Below are positions 1-11,496 of a stretch of 64,000 bases of DNA, one piece after another. The notes beneath the pieces were generated by a model. The model made no database searches. It was not told the DNA's origin and saw nothing but the letters and a program-made list of their open reading frames with translations. Source of the DNA: Monomorium pharaonis (Eukaryota; Arthropoda; Insecta; Hymenoptera; Formicidae); contig NC_050474.1 in assembly GCF_013373865.1 (NCBI RefSeq), positions 13,455,045 through 13,519,044 of the forward strand. Direction: 5' to 3'. The position numbers and the translations under genes are program-made. The first letter of the stretch is position 1, and every line of letters starts with the position of its first letter.

Positions 1-126
1 TATATTATCCCCTTCCTTCAATTGTACTACTACATTTCTGTGTTAAATACTTTGTATAAATTATCTTAGGAGCCATATAGGGTTATACCCTCTGGTCAAA
101 TAAATGTTATCAATCAATCAATCAAT
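1..126 (+). mobile_element. 3' end of a non-LTR retrotransposon
   Basis: The segment ends in an (ATCA)n tail that runs straight into a TC microsatellite. The LINE at 51039-55572 ends in the same way. The sequence upstream of the tail differs from that LINE, so this is probably a different family. Only the 3' untranslated end lies inside the window, and no coding sequence can be read. Confidence 0.5.
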
Positions 127-137
127 CAATCCATCAA

Positions 138-170
<33 letters not shown>

Positions 171-172
171 TT
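127..172. repeat. (TC)n microsatellite
   Basis: This is an almost pure CT tract directly downstream of the LINE tail. It is probably the target of the insertion rather than part of the element. From 173 to 660 I see no gene, only short-repeat and mixed sequence. Confidence 0.8.
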
Positions 173-660
173 TGCACAAACACGGCATACACAAACATCG
201 CGTGTAGCAATCAGCTGGTTGCAGCGTCTGACGCACAAACACTCATATACTCTCTCATTTCATCACTCATTCACCTGCTCACTCACCTTGTAGCAGCGTA
301 GCCAATCTTCGTGCTTATGAACAATCATTAGAGATAATTGTTAAAGATGCGCGACACATCCAAATTTTCTCGCTTTTGCTAATTACACTCAATTGACAGA
401 ATAAAAATTAAGTTTACTGTTTATTCACTCACTACCAATTTTCAAAAATTATTTTACTCACCGTTTCCAAAAATTACTTTAAAAGAAACGCGAATGCGAA
501 TAGCACAGGACTTGACGCGAAGTAACGGACCTCAAAGACTGTACGACCACGAGGGTTATGTTTACAACGTGCTGCGACTGGGACCAAGAATGCCCCGGCG
601 CCGTAAACAGAGGGAGCGAGTGTGTCGGCGCGGCGGCGTGATAGAAGTCGCCGGAGTGGA

Positions 661-875
661 TATAATTTGCCCACGTTCGAAATGGCCACGCGTAAATTTG
701 ACCACGTTCGAAATGGCCACGTTCGGAATGGTCACGTGAAATATTGCACGGAGTTCAATTTGCCTACGTTCGAAAGGGCCACGTCCAAAACGGCCACGTT
801 CGTAATGGCCACGTTCGGAATGGCCAAATGAAATATTGCACGGAGTTCAATTTGCCCACGTTCGAAACGGCCACT
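661..875. repeat. 15-bp minisatellite (CCACGTTCGAAATGG type)
   Basis: The tract consists of variants of a 15-bp unit, ccacgttcgaaatgg. The array starts with the same leader (gagtggatataatttgcc) as the array at 43466, so the two are copies of one dispersed repeat. Because the unit is a multiple of three it stays open in several frames and gives false ORFs. At about 876 it joins a LINE fragment without spacer. Confidence 0.85.
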
Positions 876-1653
876 ATTTTTTCTACAACTTTCGCGCCTA
901 TTGGTCCTTCTCTAATAATTTCTTTTAATGATTTCCACATAGTTGTGGGATTGTTACTATTATGATCAATCATGTTTTTATAATATTCTTTTTTCTTTGT
1001 TCTAATTAAATAAACTACTGCATTTCTTACTATTTTTAATTGTTGCCAGTTTTGTTCCGTGCTATCGTACAATGCTTTTCTATAAGCTTCATCTCTTCTA
1101 GTCGCTAGTTCTTCTATTTCCTTTGAATACCATTTTTTCCCTTTCCATATTTTCGGTATTCTAAAAATTTTCTTAGGTGCTGAGATGTCTAGCGCATCTA
1201 CAATACTATTAATTAAATTCTTTGCCCTTACATTAATATCTAACTCATTAATATTTAAATCATATCCTTTTTCTAAATTACTTTCCACTAGCTTAATAAA
1301 CTCATCCGCATTATATCTACTATAATCCCTACCACTGAATTCTTTATATTTATTTACAATCTTGTTCGTATTTATCACGACTTTTATCCATGCATGATCC
1401 GTTATCTTAGGTTCGTACTTGACTTCTACATTTATGTCTTTATTCGCAAAAACTAGATCTATAATTGTTTTACTACTTTCGGTAACTCTCGTTGGTTTAT
1501 CCACATATTGCTTCATACCTAGACTTTGCATAGTCGTTAGTAGTTTATTTGTATAATAAGAGTCTGTCATACAATCTATATTAAAGTCTCCTAAAATTAT
1601 ACACTCTTCTTTTATCGTTAATTCTTCTACTATCTCCTCTAAGAATTTTATAA
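876..1653 (-). pseudogene. LINE ORF2 fragment, reversed
   Basis: Read on the minus strand, this fragment matches the intact LINE at about 53020-53790. It covers the end of the apurinic-type endonuclease domain and the linker before the reverse transcriptase. I count roughly a dozen amino-acid differences over about 235 residues. It lacks the start of the endonuclease and the whole reverse transcriptase. One end abuts the GA-rich minisatellite and the other the 15-bp minisatellite, so it is a rearranged piece, not a normal 5'-truncated LINE insertion. Confidence 0.9.
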
Positions 1654-2085
1654 AGAGACCGGGAGAGACGGGGAGAGACCGGGAGAGACGGGGAAAGACC
1701 GGGAGAGACGGAAAGAAACGGGGAGGGACCAGGAGAGACGGGGAGAGACTGGGAGAGACGAGTAAAGACGGGAAGAGACGGGAAGAGACCAGGAGAGACG
1801 GGGAAGGACCGGGAGTGACGGGGAGAGACCGGGAGAGACGGGGAGAGGCGGGTAGAGACCAGGAAAGACGGGGTGAGACCGGGAGAGACCGGGAGAGACC
1901 GGGAGAGATAGGGAGAGACCGGGAGAGACGGGGAAAAACGGGGAGAGACCGGGAGAGACGGGGAGAGACTGGAAGAGACGAGTAGAGACGGGTAGAGACC
2001 GGGAGAGACGGGGTGAGACCGGGAGAGACCGGGAGAGACGAGGAGAGACCAGGAGAGACGGGAGAGATCGGGAGAGGCGAAGAAT
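1654..2085. repeat. GA-rich minisatellite, about 10-bp unit
   Basis: About 430 bases of gggagagacc/gggagagacg units, which often alternate so that the higher-order period is about 20 bp. The purine bias is strong on the plus strand. It directly abuts the LINE fragment, with no gene inside. Confidence 0.9.
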
Positions 2086-2369
2086 GTTTCTATTGTGTTT
2101 AAATTAATAAGAAAAATAAAGATGGCTGTTATTTTATTTAAAAAAAGGAACTTATTTAAAACAGTCTTTTGAATGGATTTCTAAATCCATGGCAGTTTTT
2201 AGAAAAAAAAGTTGGAAGTACGTGAATAAATGAATATTAGATTTATTAAAGATAAATAAATGCTTATTCAAAAATAAAATAAAAAGAGCAACAGTAAAGC
2301 AAGGCTCTTGAAAGTTAAACAACGAAAGCAAAGAAAATTTGAAAAAAAAACGTAGCATAAGAATAGAGA

Positions 2370-2401
2370 GCCACAGTAACGCGTGGCAGGGCATAGCTAG
2401 T
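2370..2401 (+). mobile_element. Helitron-like 3' terminus
   Basis: A short interrupted palindrome (gccac...gtggc) is followed by agggcatagCTAG and then T. Helitrons end in a hairpin about ten bases before CTRR and insert between A and T. The upstream boundary was not found and no Rep/helicase coding is visible, so it would be a non-autonomous copy. The stem is short, so this is the weakest of the three such ends here. From 2402 to 3012 there is only AT-rich sequence. Confidence 0.45.
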
Positions 2402-3012
2402 CATACAAATAAAATTAAATGTTTATCAGTCATAACGACAGCAACAAATGCAGTTATATCTTCATAATTTTGTAATTATTCTTAGGATAAATAGACACGA
2501 CAAAATTATATATTTTTATATTAAAAAAAATTATTTTTCTTGAAAAAATATAACCAATCTCTAAGTGTACATTTAATTATATGTATAATTTATCACTGTT
2601 ATTGTCGTGATCTAATACCGATTAATAGATTCATATTTCAATTTATAAAATTAATATATCATGCTTTCAAACAATCAATGCTTCAATGTCACATATTTAC
2701 GTAATTTGCGAAAAAAATCCTTTAACTAATGAACATGGTTTAGATTGAAACGATAAATTTTTCTAAACCACGAATAAGAATAAGAGTGTCATCAGAGTTA
2801 TAAGCTTAGATAAATAACAATAATGCTATAAATTTTCAAAATAAATTTTATCTGTAAACAGATATACAAGTTGTGTTCTGGCGTGTCAAAAAATTTTTAA
2901 AGTAAAATATAAAAGAGTAAAACGATCTGTACCTATGTTATCTTAATTTGACATGTTGCAATTTTTTATTCGGATAGACAATTAACTTTCAATTTTTACT
3001 TGGCAATAATCA

Positions 3013-3884
3013 CCCCTGCTTAAAATGTTTGATAAAAAATGATTGAATATGATACAAATAGATAGAATTTCTATGTTGATTTATATGACTTATCTTGTAT
3101 TGAAGTCACTCAACGTAAGCTTCATATGTATTATAATTACGACACGCATCTTTCGAAAGATGTTGCAAGAAGCACCTCTTTCGATGCACAAGAATCCGCC
3201 GCGCTCACGGAAGTCCCAAGTAACTTCCGTGAGATTACAACAGCGCGCTTGGAAGCAGTTCGTATCGCCATAAAAATAGGCTCTACGCTACAAAATCAAA
3301 CCGCAAGGCTACCGCGTTCCGATGTCGAAACGCTTAGCCTCGCGGAAGCTACCGACGCCCGGTCACTGGCCCCCGAAATTGCGCCAGATACTATAATATA
3401 TAAACGCAATCACGCTGTGACCGAGCGGAGAGTATCATAACAACGACCGAGCAACGTCGCATACCGTAAATCTTATCGCGAGTGTTACGTGACATCAACA
3501 CAGCTGACTGTAAGCGAAAGAGAAAGAAATAAAGACAACGAACAAGCAAGTAAGAAGCGTCTTCTTTTCTCTCATACACCGAGCCGAACCTTCATCCTTT
3601 GGGTCCTAACCCTTCAGGACAAATCCCAACTACCGACGGGAAAGAATTCCCAAAACGAGCAAACGCTCACAACAGCTTGTATAATGATTTGATGTTTCTC
3701 AATCATAAGAAATATTGAATTATGTATTTATTATTATTTTATGATAAACTTATAAGTATTATCTACCATGATTATTTCACAAGTCAATTGTGAAATATAA
3801 GATTTAAAATTACTAGGATATGAAAAACATTATTATGATTAACATAAGTTTTATATCTTTTTGTATCCAACATTTTAAGCAGGG
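3013..3884. mobile_element. Non-autonomous DNA transposon with 26-bp TIRs
   Basis: The left end begins ccctgcttaaaatgtt and the right end is its reverse complement. With two mismatches the match extends to about 26 bp. The element is about 870 bp long and holds no transposase. Its centre (about 3160-3680) is distinctly GC-richer and LTR-like, so it may carry an inserted LTR. I could not settle the target duplication, so the superfamily is open. Confidence 0.6.
3162..3675 (+). mobile_element. Possible LTR or promoter-bearing insert
   Basis: The segment starts TGTTG and ends CAACA, contains a TATA-like tatataaac near 3396 and an AATAAA near 3528. That order (promoter, then polyadenylation signal) is the layout of an LTR. 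No flanking duplication is visible and no other copy lies in the window. The predicted peptides inside do not resemble anything I know. Confidence 0.35.
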
Positions 3885-3952
3885 ACACGGATTTTGTTGA
3901 AAGTATTCATTTTCAAAAATTTGTTTCGTCTAAAGTATTTTTATTTTTACTT

Positions 3953-4831
3953 TTGGATGTGTTACAAAAATATTCTGCTTTATGGCCACTAAAATTAAAC
4001 GAAAATCAGCGTGAAAAATATATAAATGCAGGATACTCGATTTTTCAGAATAACAATTCTACTTTTAAGTCTTCAGAACGAGAGTACTTAAAACAAAATA
4101 GATATTTTTCTCCTAAGTATTTTAAAAGAGAATTGAAAAATGGCGAACAATGTAATCGAAAATGGTTGATGTTTTCTGAATCCACTGGAAAAGTATTTTG
4201 CTACGTTTGTAAGCTGTTTTCAAAAAATCATGACATGTTTGTGAATGGATTCTCTAATTGGAAAAAAGCCGACGAAACGATTTTCAATCAAATAGTAAAG
4301 AGCATAATCGATGTACGGTAGATTAGATTAATTTTATACAAAAAATGCACACGTCGATAAAGATATGATTAATAAAATGCAATCCGAGATTAAATATTGG
4401 ATGAAAGTATTAAAAAGAATTTTTGCCGTTATTCAATTTTTATCTGAAAGAGGTCTTTCATTTCGTGATACTAATGATGTGATTGGATCATCAAATAATG
4501 GTAATTATTTAGGCGTATTAGAATTGATTGGTGAATTTAATCTTTTTTTAAAACAGCATATAAACATGTATGCAAATAAAGGTAGAGGCAATGTTTCCTA
4601 CTTATCAAAAACTATTTACGAAGAATTGATTGAATTTAAATTGAAATAAATGTCTAAAAAGATTCTAACGCAGATTAAAAACGAGATTAAAGAATCTAAG
4701 TATTGGGGACTTGTCGATTCTACTCCAGACATTTCGCACGTAGATCAACTATCTGTGATATTTCGATATTATTTCAATGATCATATTCATGAACGATTCT
4801 TTTGTTTCCTACAAATTACAAGCCATAAAGG
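3953..4831 (+). pseudogene. hAT-type transposase fragment (TTF zinc finger + DUF4371)
   Basis: The first block (to 4321) has the Cys-rich TTF-type zinc finger seen at the N-terminus of ZMYM1-like hAT transposases, with the motif CYVCKLF. The second block (4365 to about 4831) reads like the start of the DUF4371 region. A frameshift lies between about 4321 and 4365 and a TAA stop at 4647-4649. The frame ends where a GC-rich LTR-like block begins, so the catalytic RNase H-like fold and the C-terminal dimerisation region are missing. It cannot encode an active transposase. Confidence 0.75.
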
Positions 4832-5535
4832 TGTAACGAATCTCCCGTCCGCCGGCGTCACCGACCGCGCGCGGCCCGGCTGAACACCCGCCGGGCCGCA
4901 ACAACGGGCACCGGCCCGTCCTAATCGCCGCATAAAAAGCGTCGAGACGATCATCGTCTCCGCTCCGCGTATTTCCCCGCGCTCTTCCAACCTCCACGGG
5001 AGGGGAGCGAGCGCGGAGAAATGCGAAGATCCACGAGGATCTCCGATCCTCCATCCGAGCGGGTATAAAAAGCCCGGTGGAGGCTGCGACACTTCTCGCT
5101 CCGACCGTACGCTGGTATTCCGATCCCGACCAGAGTACAATCCAGATAAGCTTCCTGCGACACGGTAATTAGGGTAGAGTGTTCTCTGCCTTAACCGAGA
5201 GCTCTCGGTACCGCTCGCATCCGAAAACTCCTAGTTTCGAATCCGTAGCAGAGGGTAGAGCGTACTCCGCCTTCGCCGAGAGTTCTTGACTACGGATCTT
5301 CCTCAAAACGCCCGATCACCGGGCTCGAACACAACGGGGGTGGAGTGTTCTCCGTCTCCCTCGAGAGATCTCAAGATCGAGACCGGCATCTCCTCGATCA
5401 CTACACGCGCTTCAAAATCATCGCGCAGCAAAACACCCCGCACTTCACGCCGCGTACCGTGTAACTATGTGTAGTTGCCGATATAGACTGTGCCGTGCTC
5501 TCTTATTTGTACCTTGGATTGCTAAAGAACGACCA
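4832..5535 (+). mobile_element. GC-rich LTR-like block with TATA box
   Basis: Base composition changes sharply at both edges relative to the AT-rich flanks. The block starts tgtaacg, has gggtataaaaagcccgg at about 5060-5076 and repeated agagggtagag-type phrases downstream, as in insect BEL/Pao LTR leader regions. It separates the hAT fragment from a pogo-like fragment. With different sequences on each side no target duplication can be tested, so a solo LTR is a suggestion only. Confidence 0.4.
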
Positions 5536-6332
5536 CTATTCTAATTGAAATCTACTTTGATCAGAATTATGTACATTTTCATATCCATAACGAGTAATAT
5601 AGTATTTAACATTTTGAATAAATCTATTACTTTCTGTTTCAAGATATTTTTTGATTGAATACTTTTCTTTGTAATAAATTTTGTAATTTTGCGAGAAATA
5701 ATATTATGCGCTAGTTTAAATCTCTTTACCCAACTTTTTGATGCTATGAATCTTGGTAGGTCCTCAAAGCAAATCTTCACGTTTGCTTTGAGGGCCCAAC
5801 GAACAATATCTAGATCATGAATAATTACTCCTTTGTCAACACTTTCTTGGAACTTTTGTAATGTATATAATGAAATTTTTTTCACTTTCTGTAATCTAGT
5901 CTCGCCGCTGTTTATTTGCTGTTCCCATCTTCGTAATTGGCGTAATGATGTAACTTTCCGAAATCGATGTTTTACGGTTTCAAGCGACTTTGTCTTAACT
6001 GACCCAACAAGTTTCTAAAAGTTAACAACACTTCTTTTATATTCGATTGGGATTTCATCATTTACACATATCATTTCCTTTACATAATATGTTCTTTCTT
6101 CTTCTTCACTTCCTTCTTCCTCTACTAAATATACTTCTGGTATATTAAAAGAATTTTTAAAATCTAATGACTCTTTCTCTTCAATTTCATAATTCTCATT
6201 ATGCATTTTTTGTAACATATTTTCCACTTTCTCCTTTATTTCAATTTTTTGTCTTATCACAAGAGTTTCTGGTAAATTAAAAATTGCTGCAATGAACAGC
6301 AACACTATTACATTTCTCAGATTGAAGAACAT
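5536..6332 (-). pseudogene. Pogo-like (CENP-B/Tc5 HTH) transposase fragment
   Basis: One minus-strand frame runs from 6332 to about 5541, interrupted by a single TAG at 6015-6017. The part after the stop looks like a CENP-B/Tc5-type helix-turn-helix, with the phrase SWVKRFKLAHNIISRKITKF. Near 5560 a shift to another frame gives NSDQS, which looks like the first catalytic Asp of a DDE domain. The rest of the DDE domain is lost at the GC-rich block. Pogo-like is my best assignment; a related CENP-B-domesticated family is possible. Confidence 0.6.
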
Positions 6333-7162
6333 TTTACCTTAAAAATTGTAAGTAATAAATTAGAAGTATACAGATATAGTTTTAAAGTATAATTAGTAGT
6401 TGTATTTAAAAAATAATGTTTTGTAATACGCATATAATATTTACATTATATTACTATTGACATTGAAATTAGTATTTCATTGTTCTCTTTAACAAGCATA
6501 TATATTTTAAACCTTTTTTAAATCTTGATCCTTGATAAGAAGTCTGAATAAAAATATCTAATAATCTTACGTGTATAAATGTATTGTTACTGGTTTTCTA
6601 CATAAAAGAGTTTGGTAGTGAATGATGATAAAGTACCAAAAATATCTTTTTCACGAACAATAAAAACATGTGACAAATAAAAATTTATATCATTTGATTT
6701 TTGAAAATTATGAAAGTAAAATTATAAATGTAGTATAATTTTTAGCTATTAATAGATATTTTTAAAATGTCAATACATACTCACAAAAACACATCCAGCG
6801 ATCAATAGTACACGACTAAACGATGTCACAATAAGGTAGCGCTCGCAAAGCGGCAGCATTTTATATCAGCGTTCTAACGATATTTATAGTGTACTTTGAA
6901 CATTTCCGTAGTTACTGACCTTAATTTTTGCAACGGTCAACCTCTGTCGCAAGCTTCAAATGTAATCAACAAGTTGTAAAAAAATGACAATTATTGATAA
7001 TATACTGAAATTCTACTTCTATATGAAACGATAAGTAATAAATAAGTATAGCATGAATTCTATAAAGCTGCGCGACTATAATTGATAACTACGATCAATC
7101 TTGTGATACCTTAAATTAGAAAAACTCTTATTTGATATTCTGCATATTTTATGTAAAAATAT
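6333..7162. other. AT-rich sequence without recognisable feature
   Basis: No open frame of note. A slightly GC-richer stretch near 6790-6870 resembles nothing else in the window. Confidence 0.6.
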
Positions 7163-7378
7163 TGTTATGCCCCTGCCTGTTTGATTGGTCAGCTGTACTA
7201 ACCGATCGATAGATTGATTTTCCGTGAGGAAGCTATCTTCGGCTTGACAACGCCGATAAACAAAGAGTTGAATCTCGGTCTTGCGCTGAGGTTGACGTGT
7301 ATTCCTTTTCTACGAATAAAGCTCTACGCTTTGAGTAAAAGTGTATATCTTATTCCCTTCCGCGGCGCGCGCGCAACA
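7163..7378 (+). repeat. 5' LTR of the pol-less Ty3-type element
   Basis: It begins TGTTATGCCCC and ends GCGCAACA, 216 bp. A degenerate tRNA-Pro type primer site (tggggactcgtccggaat, two differences from the one at 57539) follows from 7382. The shared portion with the 9060 copy has several substitutions, so this element is older than the one at 57313. Confidence 0.8.
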
Positions 7379-7767
7379 TTTTGGGGACTCGTCCGGAATC
7401 CGTTCGTCGGATTCTGCATAACGCGCGACTTGTGTGTGGAGTGAAGGTGAGAGGGGAAAAGGAAGATGACCACTTCCCGTTCCCGTCGTGACCCGTTCTC
7501 ACGTTCCAGCTGCTGCGGAGTACGGATGCTCAGGACTTGGAGCAGAAGTCGGCGACGCTAAAGGCTCTCTTGGAGCATTTGCGGTTGTTGCGTGAGAGCC
7601 AAGCGAGGAGGAGTTTACTGCGATGTTGCGTCGTCAAGAGGAGCTCCGCCGGTTACAGCTAAGTTTTTCAATAGTAGAGCCGCGGGGGAAGACGCGTCTA
7701 GGGGAGCGAGCGTGCGTCGGGAGAGTGCCTCTGGGGATTGCGCGGGCGTGAGCGCGGGGGAGAGTCG

Positions 7768-8374
7768 TGAGCCCTCGGGTTTCGGCTTGAAGCTGAAGCC
7801 TGACGTTTTCGTGGGAGTGTTCCGCTGCGGAAGTACCTCTCACAGTTTGTCGCGCGCGCGAATTTTTGGACGTAAGGAAATCCGTTGCTCTCGCCGCTAA
7901 TTTGAGGGGAAAGGCGCGCACGGTTTTAGAATCTATCGAAAATCTGAAGGAGTCGGGTTATGAGGAATTAAAGTCGAGATTGGAAGTGCGTTTTGGGGAA
8001 AATCAGCTTATGCAGAATAATTATTCGCTTTCCACTAGCCGTAAGCAGGGACGCGGGGAGGACTACGCTTTTTTGGGGCTGAGCTCAAGAGGTTTTCGCG
8101 TTTGGCTTACCCCGAATGCCCTTTTTCGGTCCAGGAAGAGATTGCTTGCGCGCAGTACGTGTTCGCTCTTTTTGATAATTTTGTGAGGAGAACTCTTCAA
8201 CTTAAAGGAGTTTTCTCGTTGAAATTGGCAATCGAAAGGGCCAAGGCTGTCAAAGTTATTCAGGAAGAAAATTCTGGGTACGGGAAAAGATTTTATTCCG
8301 AATTTAAGGAAAATTTTGAGGAGAAAAGAGGAGGAAGCGCGCAGAACGGGGAGAGGGAGACAAAGGCAAAGTAG
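7768..8374 (+). pseudogene. Degenerate Ty3-type gag
   Basis: Broken frames carry phrases parallel to the gag at 57644: a GLKLKPD phrase, LRGKART before an LKSRLEVRFGE phrase, then RRTLQLKG and LAIERAK. At least two frame changes and a deletion after the KLKPD phrase are visible. No CCHC zinc knuckle remains. It is non-functional. Confidence 0.75.
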
Positions 8375-9059
8375 GAAGTTGGAGGGTCTTAGAAATAAGA
8401 GCTGTTGAAATTAATTTGATTTTGTTTTGTTTTTTTTTACTGTTTGGTTTTTCAGAATTTCTCGTGGAGGAGAAGTCGGGTGAAAATTCCTTTGTGGATC
8501 GTTCCGTTGAGATCTTCGAGGACGGCTCGCTCTGTCCACGCGGGAGAATCTCTAAACTTTAAGAAGACTGCCTCACCCACGGTTTTTGAGCCGTAGTTTT
8601 CCCGTAGGTCGAAGGGCAAATGCCGAGGCAGGGACTTGAAGAGTCCTTTTGGGATGACGGTGGTTATCCCGCTCTTGTCCGAAGAAATGAAGAAGAGGCA
8701 CCGCCGAGGAGAAGTTTCTCTTCGCGGAATCAACCTTTTGAAGCCTTGGAGAACTAGTTAAAATTCTCCGGAGAAGGAATGAGAAGGAAATTTTTTCTGA
8801 GGTTGGATGTTGGAACCTGTGTAACAGTAAGCTCGGTGAGTCGGGCAACAGTTCGAAGTAGAGCAGGGTTGTGGTTCCTGGAGCATCGTGGCTGAAGAGG
8901 GTCCTTCTTGAAGAAACGGAGGGAGCTTGATGTTGAGATCTGGAACGGCAGACTCGGTAACTCGGACAGCAGTTTGAGGTAGAGCAGAGTCATGGTTTTT
9001 GGAGCATCGCGTTTTTAATGTTTAGTTGTCGGGACGACAACTTGCGAAGAAGGCGGCAG

Positions 9060-9175
9060 TGTTACGCCCCTGCCTGTTTGATCGGTCAGCTGTACTGACC
9101 GATCGATATATTGGTTTTCCGTGAGGAGCGTTGTCAGTTGTCTTCGGCTTGACAACGCCGATAAACAAGGAGTTA
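9060..9175 (+). repeat. Truncated 3' LTR of the pol-less Ty3-type element
   Basis: It matches the first about 115 bp of the LTR at 7163 and then breaks at gagtt/aat. A purine-rich stretch (gaagaaggcggcag) just upstream is a plausible polypurine tract. From 9176 to 9705 there is AT-rich sequence with several small palindromes based on tcactct/agagtga, and no gene. Confidence 0.75.
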
Positions 9176-9705
9176 ATAATAGGATTATTATTATCAATGT
9201 GGCATCCGTATGTTTATATTTATTTTTTTTTGTTACTTTTTCTCTTTCTTTATGTTTATATGATTTGCGGAAAGGGATAAGGAACGAATACGGAACAGAT
9301 TCACACCTATTAATGCTTTCTAAATTTCGTATAGTGAAAATTGATCTTGTTTAATGTTTAATAATTTGTCACTCTAATTAGAGTGACAATAAAATCACTC
9401 GAACATTGCACAAGTTCAATTTTCACTCTTTTAGAGTAATGTTTTACTCCACAAAATTTAGAGAATGTGAATAAAGTGGAGAGTGATGTCCTGGTCAGAG
9501 TGATGATCAGGCAAATGTAATAAAATATTATTTTATTAATGAAATCGGAATGAAAATATCATATACTTTTATTTATTTTTTTACATATATATATATGTAA
9601 ATAAAAAATTAAAATTAACATTAAGATTATTATTAACATTATTAACATAATTATATAACATTATTGACTCTATAGATCTTTGTTTCAAAAGTGTAAGAAA
9701 ACAAT

Positions 9706-9870
9706 AATATCCCATTATTGGAATTAGATATTCAAGATAATTTTAATTCCGATACAAAAACTATAAATTTATCAATGCAAAATGAATGCAATTTGCACCA
9801 AAGAAAACTAAAAAGTCCATCAATATTATTCTCTACAAACAAGCCACCTAAAAAAACATTTAAACATTTT
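9706..9870 (+). repeat. Left copy of an inverted repeat pair
   Basis: It is closely similar, in opposite orientation, to 11590-11780. Both carry the phrase atcccattattggaattaga. The pair encloses about 1.7 kb that includes a tRNA-like sequence and a Helitron end. The minus-strand copy is open for 92 codons (11497-11775), with a Lys/Arg-rich stretch; I do not recognise the protein. Confidence 0.7.
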
Positions 9871-10320
9871 AATTTACATGTTTATCAAACCTGAGATCGA
9901 GTCGATAAATACAAATCGATAAACACACAAATTATAATATTTAAATACAACAAAAAAAAGTCTTACCTAGATCCTAAACGGGCTTGAGTTTGACAAATCC
10001 TTACTTTGGTGCTTTAATAATGCCCATTTTAGCTCTTATTCTGTCAATGTCTCAGGAAACTCCGGATCCCAAAAACCTTTAAAAAAATTACATTTATCGT
10101 GAACAAAGAACAACCTTGCAAAAAGTGGGAGAAGTAAGGGTTCCGAGAGAGCAGATGCCGTGCTATTCGTATTTTACCGTTAAATAAAAATAAAGAGATG
10201 TTAATTTTCATTTAAAAAATAACGAATAAATATTTAATAATTAATTAGCATTTCAATTTGATAAATGTTAAGATATAGGATTAATAAAAAACTCCATTGA
10301 CTTATTAAAAAAAAATTGGG

Positions 10321-10398
10321 GCCAGAGTGAGAATCGAACCAGCGACTCCGCGCTTATAAAACTAAAGCTCTGTGCGCTCGGCTACAAGCGGCTCTGAC
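10321..10398 (-). tRNA. tRNA-like sequence, probably pseudogene or SINE head
   Basis: On the minus strand there is a 7-bp acceptor-type stem (gtcagag with ctctggc), a box A-like tagccgagcg and a box B ggttcgattc. The T stem does not pair well and the anticodon loop cannot be placed with confidence, so a functional tRNA is unlikely. The rest of 9871-11589 is AT-rich with no gene. Confidence 0.45.
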
Positions 10399-11021
10399 GA
10401 TAGGTCAAAATTTTCTGTACTTAAAGATATCGGAAATCTTCAAAATCAATTTTCTCGAGTATTTTTGAGAAGCGCATCGTACTGTTTTAGGAAATTGAAG
10501 TCCGGATACTGATCTTCAAATCCTATAAATATGAAAAAAATCGATGACCCATGACCCGTAAGGTCCACTTGTAAGATTGTATGTCCGATACATCCTTAAA
10601 TCATCAGAGGGAGTCTAAACAATCGAAATCTGAGACAATGATTAGAAAAATGAAATGAGTAATAAATACATGAATAAACGAATAAATCAGTTAAAATATA
10701 AGTTGATAGATTTATTGCATGTTATTTTGAAAAAATTAAAAATTTTATTATAATAAATAAATTTAAAATTTAGAAGAAGGTTTAGAGGATTTAATTATAA
10801 TAGAAGAGAGTAATTGATGTTTAAAAAAAATGACATTTCGAAAACATTTCGACGATGTATAAAGCGGTATTTCGAAATACAGGTTGATTCAAAGAAGAAT
10901 TTTTAAACAATGTTACTGCCAACATTACAGAAACAACCTGTATTACGTGCAAGTATTTAGAGTCCGCGGGCATACAAACCCGGTACTTATATATGTGTGC
11001 GCGTAAAGAAAGAGCTTTTGA

Positions 11022-11052
11022 GCCCGCGCGAAGCGCGGGCGAAAAAGCTAGT
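11022..11052 (+). mobile_element. Helitron 3' terminus
   Basis: A perfect 8-bp hairpin gcccgcgc-gaa-gcgcgggc (11022-11040) is followed by gaaaaag and CTAG, then T. This is the standard Helitron 3' end: GC-rich hairpin, short spacer, CTRR, and T from the AT target. The 5' TC end was not located and no helicase is present, so it is a non-autonomous copy. Confidence 0.75.
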
Positions 11053-11496
11053 TATATATAACTTAAAAAAGTGCTAATGAAATATTATACCTTCTGGTGT
11101 GTTTGGTCGTTCATATTTGTAGCGATGTCGCGAGTATTGATTTTTTCGCTTTTGTAATTCTTCTTCAGATAATGACAAATTTTTATAATACTAAAAATCA
11201 AATATCATGAATTACTTTTTTGAGAAAAATATACCTTTTTATATTTACATGTATATTAAAATTTATATATGTATATTTTAATTTATAAATGTAAATAATT
11301 TATAATTTAAAATTCATAATTAATAATATATAATTTAATAATATAAAATTAAAAGTAATTTATTATTTATTATTTATTTTAATAAATATATTTATACTTA
11401 TTTATATTATTTTTTTACTTCTCTGCATTCCCAGCAATCCGAGCCGTTTAACTTTGTTCTATCAGCTTTACATCGCTAGTTTTACATCCGATTAAG

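Larger units (their letters stand above)
7163..9175 (+). mobile_element. Ty3-type LTR retrotransposon lacking pol
   Basis: A left LTR at 7163-7378 and the first about 116 bp of a right LTR at 9060-9175 flank a shortened interior. Gag-like fragments similar to the element at 57313 lie at about 7770-8374. After these the sequence jumps to a 3' untranslated region (from about 8400) that resembles 62130-62300 of that element, including the shared phrase aagactgcctc. Protease, reverse transcriptase, RNase H and integrase are all missing. The right LTR is truncated, so no target duplication can be read. Confidence 0.8.
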
